Positions 41,128 through 49,595 of a stretch of 64,000 bases of DNA are shown here, one piece after another. Under the pieces are notes generated by a model that saw only the letters and a program-made list of their open reading frames with translations, was not told the DNA's origin and ran no database searches. The position numbers and the translations under genes are program-made. The stretch spans positions 124,001-188,000 of the forward strand of contig JAGXBC010000001.1 in NCBI GenBank assembly GCA_018971305.1, given 5' to 3'. Origin of the DNA: Patescibacteria group bacterium. GTDB taxonomy: Bacteria; Patescibacteria; Paceibacteria; UBA6257; 2-01-FULL-56-20. Numbering within the stretch: the stretch's first letter is position 1; the number at the start of each line of letters is the position of its first letter.

Positions 41128-41328
41128 ATGGATACCGTAATCGTCCTCATCGCTCAATATCTTTATTTTTTCGTACTGCTTATCGCAATAATCTCCTTGT
41201 TACTACAGCAATGGCGATCAAGATGGTCCGATTCTTCTCGCGGGCACAATATTCAACTTGAAGAATTTTTGGGAGTCGGTACTTCCTGGATTATAAAACT
41301 CCCGCCGTCAGAAGGAACGCGGGCATAA
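41128..41328 (+). pseudogene. Possible truncated PAP2-phosphatase-like N-terminus
   Basis: The ATG at 41128 opens MDTVIVLIAQYLYFFVLLIA and a basic QQWRSRW, similar to the first membrane helix of PAP2-family phosphatases. The rest of such a gene is absent: the frame runs into the 3' end of the minus-strand gene 41253-42431 and stops at 41328. Either a remnant of a deletion or a small membrane peptide gene. Weak evidence. Confidence 0.3.
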
Positions 41329-42431
41329 CTTTTCCCTTCGGGAATATTGTTCCAAAAAACAGCGTCGGAGATCATTCCGTCCGGATTATACAGTTCTAGG
41401 GTATTACTCGCATAAGCCAGAGAGTATGATGCCGGCCAGAGAACATCAGCCGGGACAATACCGCCGTATCCCCCGCCATTGGCCAAAAGAAAATATTTCC
41501 CGGCGGAGATAGTTTTTCCACTCCAACGCGAAGAAGAAACCAATATTGACTTGCTGCCCGCAGAACTCTTTTTCTCTAACGACCAACCGCTAAGGTCAAC
41601 TTCTTCGCTATTAGGATTGTAAAGCTCCACGAATTCCCAACCGGAGTTGCCGGTGGCACCAGCCATAATTTCCGATATTAGAATATGCGATGGAGGATTT
41701 ACGGAACCGGCTTGCTGCGAATTTGTTGCAACAGGGGAAGATTGCTTTATATTCTTAGCTGGACTAAGGGGATGCGAGGCATCAAACCAGGCAAGCGACT
41801 TAAGGTCGCGCTCCATAACATCTTTCGTGGAATTGTCGCCCGCTGGCCAATCGGGGTTCGCCATAGCCTCGTCAAGAAGACCGCAATTGTCATTAAATAA
41901 TCTCAATCCCTCGTTGCTGTTTTTGACAGCACCGGAGAAAACAAGGTCCGCTGCTATGCCGGGAATATCGTATTGTCTTGCGAGAAGGAATACGGGTTTG
42001 TCATCGCTAAGCACGGTCTTAGGAGGCAAGATGATTTTTATGCTTTCGTTTTTACTCAGAATTTGATAACCGGAAACATCCAGAGCGCCTGAGGAAATTT
42101 TCTGCAAGGAAAACCATTCATTCGCAGAATTATTCTTGTCCCCCATCCAAGCGATTTTATCAAAAAGAATTTTATCGGCGTCCATGGTGGAAGACGTATT
42201 AAAAGAACATTTTATATAGGAAGCTGGATTGGTGGTTGATGTCACGTTAGCAGCGGATTTGGACGATATAGAAACCGAAGCCGGTTTTACTATATCGTGG
42301 AGCAGAAATGTCAGAAACCTGGAAATACTGCCTGGTTGCGCCCCGTTTACCGTAAGCGCTGCTATAAGAACAATAACCAAAACTCCTACGCCGATAACGA
42401 TTCTCCTGGTTTTCTCTTCTTTTAATAGCAT
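41253..42431 (-). CDS. Membrane-anchored lamin-tail-domain protein
   Basis: 392 aa. One N-terminal helix (about 10-28) acts as signal anchor. Two lamin-tail-domain-like regions are seen: about 70-200 (DKILFDKIAWMGDKNNSANEWF...SGYQIL) and about 255-385 (ILISEIMAGATGNSGWEFVELYNPNSEEVDLSGW...LELYNPDG). The second has the full E-x-VELYNP, DLSGW-L signature. LTD proteins are common at the surface of such bacteria and often near comEC. Downstream of comEC by four bases, so co-transcribed with it. Confidence 0.8.
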   Translation of the reverse strand: MLLKEEKTRRIVIGVGVLVIVLIAALTVNGAQPGSISRFLTFLLHDIVKPASVSISSKSAANVTSTTNPASYIKCSFNTSSTMDADKILFDKIAWMGDKNNSANEWFSLQKISSGALDVSGYQILSKNESIKIILPPKTVLSDDKPVFLLARQYDIPGIAADLVFSGAVKNSNEGLRLFNDNCGLLDEAMANPDWPAGDNSTKDVMERDLKSLAWFDASHPLSPAKNIKQSSPVATNSQQAGSVNPPSHILISEIMAGATGNSGWEFVELYNPNSEEVDLSGWSLEKKSSAGSKSILVSSSRWSGKTISAGKYFLLANGGGYGGIVPADVLWPASYSLAYASNTLELYNPDGMISDAVFWNNIPEGKSYARVPSDGGSFIIQEVPTPKNSSS

Positions 42432-42435
42432 GGTA

Positions 42436-43851
42436 TTAATCCGCTAGTTTTTCTCCGTGGAACTTATACATTATAAATATCAAAACGGCGTAATATAGCA
42501 CGATACCGGTAAACCCGAGCGATGGGTTAAACAGAACCGCCGAGTTTGCGAAAAGGTTTACGATAAAAATAACATATTCAATTATCGGCGCGGCCAAAAA
42601 TCCGACAAGGTGCGCCATCGGCAAAAAGAAAAATGAAAAAGTCGCGATAAGAAATCCGAGGATTATTATTAAAGGCACCACGCTTAAAATTAAGATATTG
42701 GCGGCGAAAGCTATTAACGAAAAATTCTGAAATTGCGTGATGAGTATGGGCGCAGTAGCGATCTGGGCAGCAAGAGTAGCCAACAGTGAAGCTTTCCAGT
42801 TCAAAAAACCATTGCCATTCCCAAATCGCAAAGCGCGGCGCAACAGGGGTGAGAGATAAATCATGGCAACAACGGCGAGGAACGATAATTGAAAGCCGAC
42901 ATCAAAAACCAAAATTTTTGGATTGGGAACCACTAGTATCAGGGCCGCGAGAACTAAAGCATTATATGGTGAATAAATTCTGCCGACTTCCCTAGCCAAA
43001 CCGGCTATACTCCCCATTAAAGCCGCTCGCACCGCGGAAAGCGAGAATCCGGTTAACGCCACAAAAAATGCGGCGATGAACAGCGTAATCGTAAAAGCGT
43101 ATCGGCGCGGCAGAACATAAACCAGCGATAGGAAAACAATGAACATGACTATGGACATATGCAGCCCGGAGATAACAGTAATATGCCGCACGCCGCTCAA
43201 AGAAAGATTTTGCAGAAAGTTTTTGGAAAAATCCTCGTTCACTCCAAGAATTATCCCGGAAAGCAACGCTGCCTCATCAGGCGAAAATATTTCTTTGAAC
43301 GATGACTTGATATTGTTTTTTAATCCGAAGAAAAAGGCCATAATCCGATTACCCCCATTGGAAGACAGTAAACTGATATTCGGATTATACATGGTACCCA
43401 CCACGTTTTCTTTCGCCAAATAATCTCCGTAGTAACTTTGCGGCGGAACTGATATTGAGCCTGCCACCTTGATTGTGTCACCGTATTCATAAACAGGTTC
43501 TTGAGCCGTTCTTATTTCAAGTTTTCCGAAATCTGTTTCCAGGTAGAACGACTGGGAATTATTGCTAAATACCGGGTCGCTCACAACAAGTCCGTTTACT
43601 TCTCCGGATTTCGGAACATTCAGGACGAGAATCCGATAACTGTAATCATTCAAGAAATAATAGAAGCTGCCGGAGAGCAGAATAAGAGCCCCAATCAAGG
43701 CCAGACGCGCCCGCTCACCGCATATATAAATGACGGAGAATAAAATCGCGGCGGGCACAAGAGTTAAAACGAATGGCAGTCCCATGGCCGCAAAAGCTAT
43801 GCCAGACAGGAACGAAAGAGCGCAAAGAAAAAATATAAGATGTGATGGCAT
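42436..43851 (-). CDS. comEC: ComEC/Rec2 DNA uptake channel protein
   Basis: 471 aa. N-terminal membrane helices and an OB-like DUF4131 part (about 85-150, GEVNGLVVSDPVFS). The competence domain follows with LLSGIILG, the signature SLSGVRHITVISGLHMSIV (about 215-235) and GFSLSAVRAALMG. About ten membrane segments are visible. The C-terminal metallo-beta-lactamase domain found in longer ComEC proteins is absent. It moves single-stranded DNA across the cytoplasmic membrane. Its start shares a base with the stop of the HNH-nuclease gene. Confidence 0.92.
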   Translation of the reverse strand: MPSHLIFFLCALSFLSGIAFAAMGLPFVLTLVPAAILFSVIYICGERARLALIGALILLSGSFYYFLNDYSYRILVLNVPKSGEVNGLVVSDPVFSNNSQSFYLETDFGKLEIRTAQEPVYEYGDTIKVAGSISVPPQSYYGDYLAKENVVGTMYNPNISLLSSNGGNRIMAFFFGLKNNIKSSFKEIFSPDEAALLSGIILGVNEDFSKNFLQNLSLSGVRHITVISGLHMSIVMFIVFLSLVYVLPRRYAFTITLFIAAFFVALTGFSLSAVRAALMGSIAGLAREVGRIYSPYNALVLAALILVVPNPKILVFDVGFQLSFLAVVAMIYLSPLLRRALRFGNGNGFLNWKASLLATLAAQIATAPILITQFQNFSLIAFAANILILSVVPLIIILGFLIATFSFFFLPMAHLVGFLAAPIIEYVIFIVNLFANSAVLFNPSLGFTGIVLYYAVLIFIMYKFHGEKLAD

Positions 43852-44528
43852 TATTGCGCGCCGCTTACGGAATCCGACCAGTTGCCGTATTCGGCCTTTA
43901 TCCTCGCGATTTCATCCGGGGAAAGATTGTTATATATTGCGAGCCAATCCTTGGCTATTTCTTCCTGGGCCACATTCAAAATTACGCGGCCGGAGCAAAC
44001 GCCTTCGTGCAAATAATTTTCCACTACATCTTTTTCCCGAAATCCCGGCATAGGATCGGCCGGCTGAGGGAATAGATTGGCAATGTCGTTAGACCCGCCG
44101 ATGGAAAGCGGAACAATGTGATCAACCTCATAAGCGCCTCGCTGTGGCGGATAACTTATGCCGTACTCTGCGAACACTGCCCCCCTTAATTTATCGGAAA
44201 CCGATCGTACCGTAGCGCTATATCCTGTAACGCAGATCCTGCCGATCGTGGCGTCGGAGAACACGGCTCCCGGGCTGCATGATTCGTCGGGTAATTTCCC
44301 TCCACCATTCTGAGCTGCTAGCAACGACAGAGAATTGCTGAAGGAACAATCAACCGACTTGCTTCTGTTATTCAAGGAAATACCTCTAGCAGAACCGGAA
44401 AGTATGGCAGAAAGTCTGGCGGCCATGGACTCCTCCGCCCAACGGCGAGGATAGTAAATGAAACTGGCAACGCCGAGAAAAATAAACAGGAATAGCAATG
44501 TAAGACGTTGGGGCGAGCGTATATTCAT
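43851..44528 (-). CDS. Exported HNH nuclease-like protein, coupled to comEC
   Basis: 225 aa. An N-terminal hydrophobic helix (about 10-26) suggests export or membrane anchoring. The C-terminal part has YEVDHIVPLSIGGSNDIANLFPQP, an HNH/beta-beta-alpha-metal core with DH and N, followed by DVVENYLHEGVCSG. Two cysteine pairs may form disulfides outside the cell. Its stop overlaps the comEC start (TAATG). A role in cutting incoming DNA before ComEC uptake, like EndA or NucA in other bacteria, is inferred from this pairing. Confidence 0.75.
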   Translation of the reverse strand: MNIRSPQRLTLLFLFIFLGVASFIYYPRRWAEESMAARLSAILSGSARGISLNNRSKSVDCSFSNSLSLLAAQNGGGKLPDESCSPGAVFSDATIGRICVTGYSATVRSVSDKLRGAVFAEYGISYPPQRGAYEVDHIVPLSIGGSNDIANLFPQPADPMPGFREKDVVENYLHEGVCSGRVILNVAQEEIAKDWLAIYNNLSPDEIARIKAEYGNWSDSVSGAQ

Positions 44529-44750
44529 ATTATTGATATAGACGGCCTAAAACCTGATTCGTTCAGGCAAAACAAGCTTGTTTCATGAAGTTTAGAAAAA
44601 AGCATAATAAACGGCAAGCCGAAAAAAGACCTAATTATAAAATACGGCTATAGTAACAAACCCCTTAATGTAATAATATACAAAACTGTTAAAATTAATG
44701 CGTAGATGTGCTATAACCCACAAATCCTCTTGGTAATTTCTCCATAAAAT

Positions 44751-45032
44751 ATGAAATTTTTTGTTGTTGCCCTGTTCCTCATAGCCTTAGTGATAGGATT
44801 TTTGGTTATATCTTTCTCGGGTGATATCCAAGCGCAAATAGTACAGGCGCTGATATTTTTTGTAAGAATATCAACCGGTGATATAGCGGTCCAATTACCC
44901 ACCGCAGAAACCCCGGCGAGTACAAAGCAAATTACCCACACTTCTTCAACGGGATTCATGCCGCCTGGGTTCATCGGCCCAAGCGGTCCACCGCACATCA
45001 AAGGGCCTACCAGCCCGCCGCCGAATTATTAA
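44751..45032 (+). CDS. Short secreted or anchored Pro-rich peptide
   Basis: 93 aa. A strongly hydrophobic N-terminus (MKFFVVALFLIALVIGFLVI) is followed by a second hydrophobic patch (about 30-42) and a Pro/Gly-rich tail (GFIGPSGPPHIKGPTSPPP). TGCTATAAC about 35 bases upstream is an extended -10. A reading frame of similar length exists on the other strand, but the signal-like start and promoter favour this one. No family recognised. Confidence 0.5.
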   Translation: MKFFVVALFLIALVIGFLVISFSGDIQAQIVQALIFFVRISTGDIAVQLPTAETPASTKQITHTSSTGFMPPGFIGPSGPPHIKGPTSPPPNY

Positions 45033-45082
45033 ACCTTGTGAATTTATAACAAGGAATGTAGAATAGAAACAAAATTAAATAT

Positions 45083-45123
45083 GTCCCGCCAGTTGGCGGG
45101 ACGCCTGCCTGCCGTCAGGCAGG
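45083..45123. repeat. Two adjacent GC palindromes
   Basis: GTCCCGCC-AGTT-GGCGGGAC (45083-45102) and CCTGCCTG-CCGT-CAGGCAGG (45104-45123). A similar CCTGCC-GA-CAGGCAGG palindrome occurs at about 63060-63078 inside the cysteine desulfurase gene, so this is probably an interspersed REP-like element of this genome. Confidence 0.6.
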
Positions 45124-45164
45124 TAAGAATATCTAAACTCGCAAACTCATTAAGATATTCTAAC

Positions 45165-45235
45165 GCGGGATTAGTATAGTGGTAGTACGCCACCTTGCCA
45201 AGGTGATGGCGCCGGTTCGATTCCGGTATCCCGCT
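45165..45235 (+). tRNA. tRNA-Gly, anticodon GCC
   Basis: Acceptor GCGGGAT/ATCCCGC, anticodon loop TTGCCAA (GCC), T arm with GTTCGATTCC. 71 nt; CCA not encoded. Confidence 0.92.
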
Positions 45236-45364
45236 CACAGGAAATAACTCAATAAAATCAGGGGTGTTTTCGACGGGTAAGTGGATGTTCGAACCTCGCA
45301 TAGTGAACTGTCTTCGAAGAAAGAGTACTCTTGCCGAAATTAAAACCATAACAACCATAACAAC

Positions 45365-46189
45365 TTAGAAATCTTTATTCTGTCTTGGGACGAAGAAGTC
45401 TCGGGCTATTATCTTTTTCAATCTCTTGGCCTTTGTCGAATTATTTTCAATAAAGATCATTGCTTTCACTCCTCCGCCTATAGCTCGGATCATCCGCGCT
45501 GCCTCACCCGTTGAACTGCAATCGCTGAATATCTTATCGAGCGATGCGCTACCTTTCCTGGAAAGCTTCACGGAGATAATATAGTCTCCTATAATTGCAA
45601 CGGAATGCAAACTTTTAAAATACGAACTTAACGAGCAGCTGAGTTTTTCCTGCGACGCCAATCGAACCGTTTCTTTATCGAGCGGAGTTCTTCCACCAAT
45701 GGAGAGGAATATCGGCCGTTGCTTGTGTCGGAGCCGATCGGCATGGATATGGTCGGTTTCCGGCTGGGCGAGAATCGTCCAGTTGTGCGGATTGTAGAGA
45801 TAGAGCGGAAGCTTGGCACTTATCTTATTCTCTATATTAATGAACGCCTCCGACCAAAGAGCATCTGTCTCAGCAAGTCCCCTGCCTTCGATAACGACTT
45901 TTTCAGCTTTCTTGAGCGAACTCAGATTGTTGAACATTGACGAATCCGATAGGCCTCTCGTCATTGACCGTAATTTCTCGATCCACAGCGTGTTTATGGA
46001 AACGAGTGATTTGTAAATTACGATTTTCCCGTCGCGCTTCAGTTTGCGAAGCACGCGATAGACACCCTGCTTAGTGACTCCTCCCCGCCGCTTGCCTACA
46101 CGCCAAATAAGCTCCTCGATTGACATCTTACGAGTACCGAGAAGTAGTTCGAGCACGACTTCCTCTACGCCACCATCAAATAACTTCAT
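45365..46189 (-). CDS. Winged-helix DNA-binding protein of unknown role
   Basis: 274 aa from the ATG at 46189 (a TTG at 46216 is also in frame). The N-terminal 60 residues form a winged helix (VEEVVLELLLGTRKMSIEEL, then VTKQGVYRVLRKLKRDGKIVIYKS). The rest is an alpha/beta domain with VVIEGRG, SVAIIGDYIISVKLSRKG and KAMIFIENN, which may bind a ligand or act on nucleotides. A TTGACC-N17-TATTTT promoter precedes it on the minus strand. Divergent from 46314-46886. Confidence 0.6.
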   Translation of the reverse strand: MKLFDGGVEEVVLELLLGTRKMSIEELIWRVGKRRGGVTKQGVYRVLRKLKRDGKIVIYKSLVSINTLWIEKLRSMTRGLSDSSMFNNLSSLKKAEKVVIEGRGLAETDALWSEAFINIENKISAKLPLYLYNPHNWTILAQPETDHIHADRLRHKQRPIFLSIGGRTPLDKETVRLASQEKLSCSLSSYFKSLHSVAIIGDYIISVKLSRKGSASLDKIFSDCSSTGEAARMIRAIGGGVKAMIFIENNSTKAKRLKKIIARDFFVPRQNKDF

Positions 46190-46313
46190 ATCATTAAACA
46201 GTTTGTTTACTTTCAATATAAAAATACCGTTTTACTGGTATTCGGTCAAATGCCATGCAATACTACTCGCGGAAGTGGTGATCAGAAATCCATCTACTTG
46301 AAAAGGAGGAAAT

Positions 46314-46886
46314 ATGGAATTTTCAAGATTTCGCTTTATCGTTGTGAGTTTCGCAGTGGTTGGCATGCTGTTTCTCACGACCGCCTACTACACCCACGAA
46401 GATGCTGTCGGATATCTTCGCGGGACAATGACAATATTCGGGCAAACAACCGTGACAATACACTGCCACGCCTCCCTCACGGAAGCGGTCGCTGCGGGGA
46501 AATATCACGAAGTGAACAAATATATAGACGAGGAGGACTTTCCCTCGTATCATTTCGCCTGTATGGAATCGGAGGAAGTAATGCATTTGATGGAATTCGA
46601 CAGAGGCATACGAGGTGATGAAGCGATCAAGCGATTGGACATGGCAGGATTCCGTCCCGCAGACCTCCGAGAACTTCTCGCTTTTGGAGAAATGCGCTCA
46701 GTTATCTACCGCGATTCGACTATTGTCGCACTGGGATCAACAATGAGGGGAATGGATCTTTCTTCTTATCTTTATAGTGATCAATACGGACAGAATATCG
46801 GCCTCCACGGCGACGGTGAAACCGATATTATCTTGCCCGGGTATAAATGGCACACAGGAGATTTATTCCTCGCAATCCGTAAGTAA
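46314..46886 (+). CDS. Exported or anchored protein of unknown function
   Basis: 190 aa. One of the few genes here with a strong ribosome-binding site (AAAAGGAGG seven bases before the ATG). N-terminal helix (about 7-25) as signal anchor; the remainder has VTIHCHASLTEAVAAGKYHEVNKYIDEEDFP and a globular part ending GYKWHTGDLFLAIRK. No motif recognised. Followed by a good terminator, so it is a single-gene unit. Its strong translation signals suggest high or inducible expression. Confidence 0.6.
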   Translation: MEFSRFRFIVVSFAVVGMLFLTTAYYTHEDAVGYLRGTMTIFGQTTVTIHCHASLTEAVAAGKYHEVNKYIDEEDFPSYHFACMESEEVMHLMEFDRGIRGDEAIKRLDMAGFRPADLRELLAFGEMRSVIYRDSTIVALGSTMRGMDLSSYLYSDQYGQNIGLHGDGETDIILPGYKWHTGDLFLAIRK

Positions 46887-46917
46887 AAACCATAAAGAAG
46901 GAAGCCTCTATGAACAC

Positions 46918-46951
46918 ATCCCCTAAAGTTGTTGTACCTTGGGGGATTTTT
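46918..46951 (+). terminator. Rho-independent terminator
   Basis: ATCCCC and GGGGGAT arms around a loop, then TTTTT, 32 bases after the 46314-46886 gene. Confidence 0.75.
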
Positions 46952-47173
46952 CTTCCTTCATTTCTCAACGGTTAAAATTTATCTTAAACAGGGATGCTGA
47001 TTCTACTAGTTTCCCAAGCCAAACAGGTTCTAAAGTCATACACTAGCCCGCTCCAGAGTTTTTTGACCAATTTCCCAATAAATCGTAGTATAAATACGGG
47101 CATTGTAGCCCGTTTTTTGTTGGTAGCCGGCTCGATTGCCGGCAGTAACTAATCCATTCCTATTACGTTTTCT
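46952..47173. other. Gene-poor gap with an orphan terminator
   Basis: No open frame of note. ACGGGC-ATTGTA-GCCCGT-TTTTTG (47096-47119) is a terminator-like hairpin without a gene before it, and GCCGGC-TCGATT-GCCGGC follows at about 47130. A short untranslated RNA upstream of 47119 is possible. Confidence 0.35.
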
Positions 47174-47707
47174 ATGTTAGATGGCGAAGAAAAGTTAATA
47201 AAGCGTGCCATCAGGGGCGGGGCCTCGGCATACGGCACCCTCTATGATTATTACCAACCGAAAATATATCGGTTTGTGCTAATCAAGGTGGGCCGACGTG
47301 AGGATGCCGAGGACCTGACCCATCAGGTTTTCCTTTCCGCCTGGCAGAATGTGGGCAGCTACAAGAGCATGGGCTTCCCCTTCGGCAGCTGGCTCTACCA
47401 GATAGCCCGCAACTCTATCGCCGATTATTACCGTTCACGGAAACAGGAAACCAGCTTGGAAAATGTAGATCCGGAATATTTCGTTGCTCCGGCGATAGCC
47501 CACTTCGGAACGGACGAGAAAATGGAAATGGAACGGGTAATGCTCGCCGTACAAAAACTGAAACCGGAATATCAGGACATTGTTATTATGCGCTTCGTGG
47601 AAGATATGTCGGTGAAGGAAGCGGCAGCGGCTATGGATAAAAGCGAAGGCGCCGTAAAACTTTTACAACACAGAGCAATAAACGAGTTGAAGAAAATATT
47701 ATTGTAA
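47174..47707 (+). CDS. ECF-family sigma factor
   Basis: 177 aa. Sigma region 2 with LYDYYQPKIYRFVLIKVG and DAEDLTHQVFLSAWQ, core-binding WLYQIARNSIADYYRSRK; region 4 with LKPEYQDIVIMRFVEDMSVKEAAAAMDKSEGAVKLLQHRA (recognition helix SEGAVKLL). It directs RNA polymerase to specific promoters, probably in response to an envelope signal. It is followed by a membrane protein in the anti-sigma position and a secreted protein. Confidence 0.92.
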   Translation: MLDGEEKLIKRAIRGGASAYGTLYDYYQPKIYRFVLIKVGRREDAEDLTHQVFLSAWQNVGSYKSMGFPFGSWLYQIARNSIADYYRSRKQETSLENVDPEYFVAPAIAHFGTDEKMEMERVMLAVQKLKPEYQDIVIMRFVEDMSVKEAAAAMDKSEGAVKLLQHRAINELKKILL

Positions 47708-47714
47708 AATGGAT

Positions 47715-47828
47715 CCCGTTAGAAGCCGCGGTCGCATCGCGGAAACTCCAGACGGGATAAAACACAAAATATAAAACGATTAACCAAAATAATATAGTAG
47801 GCGCAAACCGCGACCTGCTTCTAACGGG
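47715..47828 (+). promoter_or_regulatory. Long-range RNA stem enclosing the gap before the anti-sigma-like gene
   Basis: CCCGTTAGAAGC (47715-47726) is perfectly complementary to GCTTCTAACGGG (47817-47828), whose last base touches the ATG at 47829. The 90-nt loop contains a further small hairpin CCGCG-GTCGCAT-CGCGG. Pairing would hide the start region of the second gene. Confidence 0.5.
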
Positions 47829-48296
47829 ATGGATCTTCTTGAAACACTAAAAAAATTTAAACATATAGAGCCGAACCAAGAGTTCTCCAAAAGCTCCCGA
47901 ATTTTGATTTTAAACACTCCCGCAAAAATAAGGTTTACGGTTTGGAGCGTCATCTTAAAAAATATGGAGTTGGGAGCAAGTTTGGCACTTGCCGGTCTCT
48001 TAATATTTATGATCGTCGGCGGTTTCTCGGCCTGGAAATTTTTGGCGCCGCTTCAGGTAGCAAACCTTGATCCATCAACCCTAAGGGCCGAAGCCCATGC
48101 GATAGACATACAGATACAGCTCGCTAATCTGAACTACAACGGCGGCTCGGCAACAACTCTTAACGAAAGCACGCCGCAATCCAGCGCTTACGGTAAATCT
48201 GCCTCCATAAAATCTAACCAGGGACAAACCGCTCCGGGTAATTCCACAACCACCAACATCTCGGTTGACGACGCGTTACATTTGCTCTCGGAATAG
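47829..48296 (+). CDS. Single-pass membrane protein in anti-sigma position
   Basis: 155 aa. The N-terminal 45 residues are cytoplasmic (MDLLETLKKFKHIEPNQEFSKSSR, basic and helical). One membrane helix follows (about 50-70), then an extracytoplasmic Ser/Thr/Asn/Gln-rich tail. This topology is that of anti-sigma factors, although no zinc-binding HxxxCxxC motif is present. Located 121 bases after the ECF sigma gene, with the intervening RNA able to form a start-codon-blocking stem. Confidence 0.55.
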   Translation: MDLLETLKKFKHIEPNQEFSKSSRILILNTPAKIRFTVWSVILKNMELGASLALAGLLIFMIVGGFSAWKFLAPLQVANLDPSTLRAEAHAIDIQIQLANLNYNGGSATTLNESTPQSSAYGKSASIKSNQGQTAPGNSTTTNISVDDALHLLSE

Positions 48297-48317
48297 CAAT
48301 TATTTATACTAAACCCG

Positions 48318-49088
48318 ATGACTTGGAAAAAAATTCTGTCTTGGGGCGTTTTTTTTATATTAGTTCTCGCTCTTCCCTCCACTCCTAAAACCCTTGCGGA
48401 CAATACTGCTACCTGCAATTTGAGCCAGGACAAATTTGATGCCATAAAGAGTATAGAGCACAATTTCTCCTTAGGAGATCTGGAAAGGATAAAGGAGGAA
48501 CTAGCTATCCGCAAACAATTGATCGCGGAAACCATAGGTTGCGCTATCAGTGAGGCCCAGGGCGCAAAGTCGGAAATAGACGGGATAAACAGTAACGATC
48601 CGGACACGCAAAAATTAAAATCTCAATATTCTGACCAATTGGACGGTGTTATCTCCTACTATAACCTGCAAGCCAGCAAGATAAACGATCTCGGACTTCA
48701 AGGAAGTAAAAATTTCGCCGCCAACCTCGGATCTTGGAGAAAAACCAATTACGAACCACTCGCTAAAAATGCCGACAACTTGGTGATGTGGTCGCAGAAC
48801 CAGGAGCTTATACAAATAGCCCAAACCCGCTTAAATCAATTAAGGCAAACGGTAACTCTTCTGAATATAGTGGATAACGGCACGGTTCAAGATCTATGGC
48901 AAAAGGCCAACAGCAACTGGAACGACGCTACCGTATGGAACCAAGCCGCTAAAGAGAGTCTGCAGACCTTCGGTTCACCCGACGAAACTTTGAACTCCAT
49001 AAAGTCGTCTCTCGCATCACTTTCGGATGTCTACCAGAATTTCTTGGACCTGTTATCGGCGATGGGTAAAAATTCTTCGCCCCAGTAG
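48318..49088 (+). CDS. Secreted helical protein of the ECF operon
   Basis: 256 aa. Signal peptide MTWKKILSWGVFFILVLAL ending LAD-NT. The mature protein is almost all helical with coiled-coil tendency (DLERIKEELAIRKQLIAET, LIQIAQTRLNQLRQTVTLL) and only two cysteines. It is 21 bases after the anti-sigma-like gene and ends at a strong terminator, so it is the third gene of the operon. Function unknown; an envelope-stress-related periplasmic or extracellular role is inferred. Confidence 0.6.
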   Translation: MTWKKILSWGVFFILVLALPSTPKTLADNTATCNLSQDKFDAIKSIEHNFSLGDLERIKEELAIRKQLIAETIGCAISEAQGAKSEIDGINSNDPDTQKLKSQYSDQLDGVISYYNLQASKINDLGLQGSKNFAANLGSWRKTNYEPLAKNADNLVMWSQNQELIQIAQTRLNQLRQTVTLLNIVDNGTVQDLWQKANSNWNDATVWNQAAKESLQTFGSPDETLNSIKSSLASLSDVYQNFLDLLSAMGKNSSPQ

Positions 49089-49109
49089 CCACATCTTACC
49101 GTGACATTT

Positions 49110-49140
49110 AAAAAACTCCGGTTATAACCGGAGTTTTTTA
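49110..49140. terminator. Bidirectional rho-independent terminator
   Basis: AAAAAACTCCGGTT and AACCGGAGTTTTTT form a perfect stem between the converging ECF operon and HU gene. Confidence 0.9.
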
Positions 49141-49169
49141 ACTATAGAAAGAGAAATATCCAGATAATT

Positions 49170-49445
49170 CTATTTAACCGCTTCCTTTAGAACTTTGCCG
49201 GCCCGGAATTTAGGTTTGGTTGAAGCAGCTATCTGTATCGTCTCGCCGGTCTTCGGATTGCGTCCCTGTCTCGCGGCGCTCTTCGCAACTCGAAAAGTGC
49301 CAAAGCCCGTAATGGCAACCTCCTCGCCACGACTCATTGTCTTTAAGATAGTGTCGAAAACGGCTTCTACGACCCTTTCTGCGGCTGCCTTTGTCTCAAC
49401 GCCGGCAGCCTTCATTACCTCTTCAACTAATTGAGTTTTTGTCAT
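49170..49445 (-). CDS. hup: HU-family DNA-binding protein
   Basis: 91 aa, normal HU length. MTKTQLVEEVMKAAGVETKAA at the N-terminus, GEEVAITGFGTFRVAKSAAR and the DNA-binding arm GRNPKTGETIQIAASTKPKFRAGK. It bends and compacts DNA. The leader is long (about 110 nt) and contains an AAAGGTCGAA motif near the transcription start. Confidence 0.95.
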   Translation of the reverse strand: MTKTQLVEEVMKAAGVETKAAAERVVEAVFDTILKTMSRGEEVAITGFGTFRVAKSAARQGRNPKTGETIQIAASTKPKFRAGKVLKEAVK

Positions 49446-49531
49446 CTTGTTTATCTACAAACAAATGATTTTACGGCATAAGACGATTTTTATCGCCAAA
49501 TGTTGCCGTTATCCATCAGCCGCGTTATATT

Positions 49532-49541
49532 TTCGACCTTT
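49532..49541 (-). promoter_or_regulatory. AAAGGTCG-type leader motif, site 5
   Basis: Minus strand AAAGGTCGAA about 16 bases after the HU TATAAT, that is within the first 20 nt of the predicted transcript. Confidence 0.4.
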
Positions 49542-49557
49542 GAATTAGCTTATATTT

Positions 49558-49566
49558 ATTATATCA
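49558..49566 (-). promoter_or_regulatory. Extended -10 promoter of the HU gene
   Basis: Minus strand TGATATAAT, about 115 bases before the HU ATG. Confidence 0.55.
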
Positions 49567-49595
49567 AATAAACCAAAAGCCACCGAGAAAGTTGT

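Noticed and set aside
44711..45001. 96-codon minus-strand frame
   Set aside because: Opposite to the 44751-45032 gene, which has a signal-like N-terminus and a -10 box; the minus frame lacks both.
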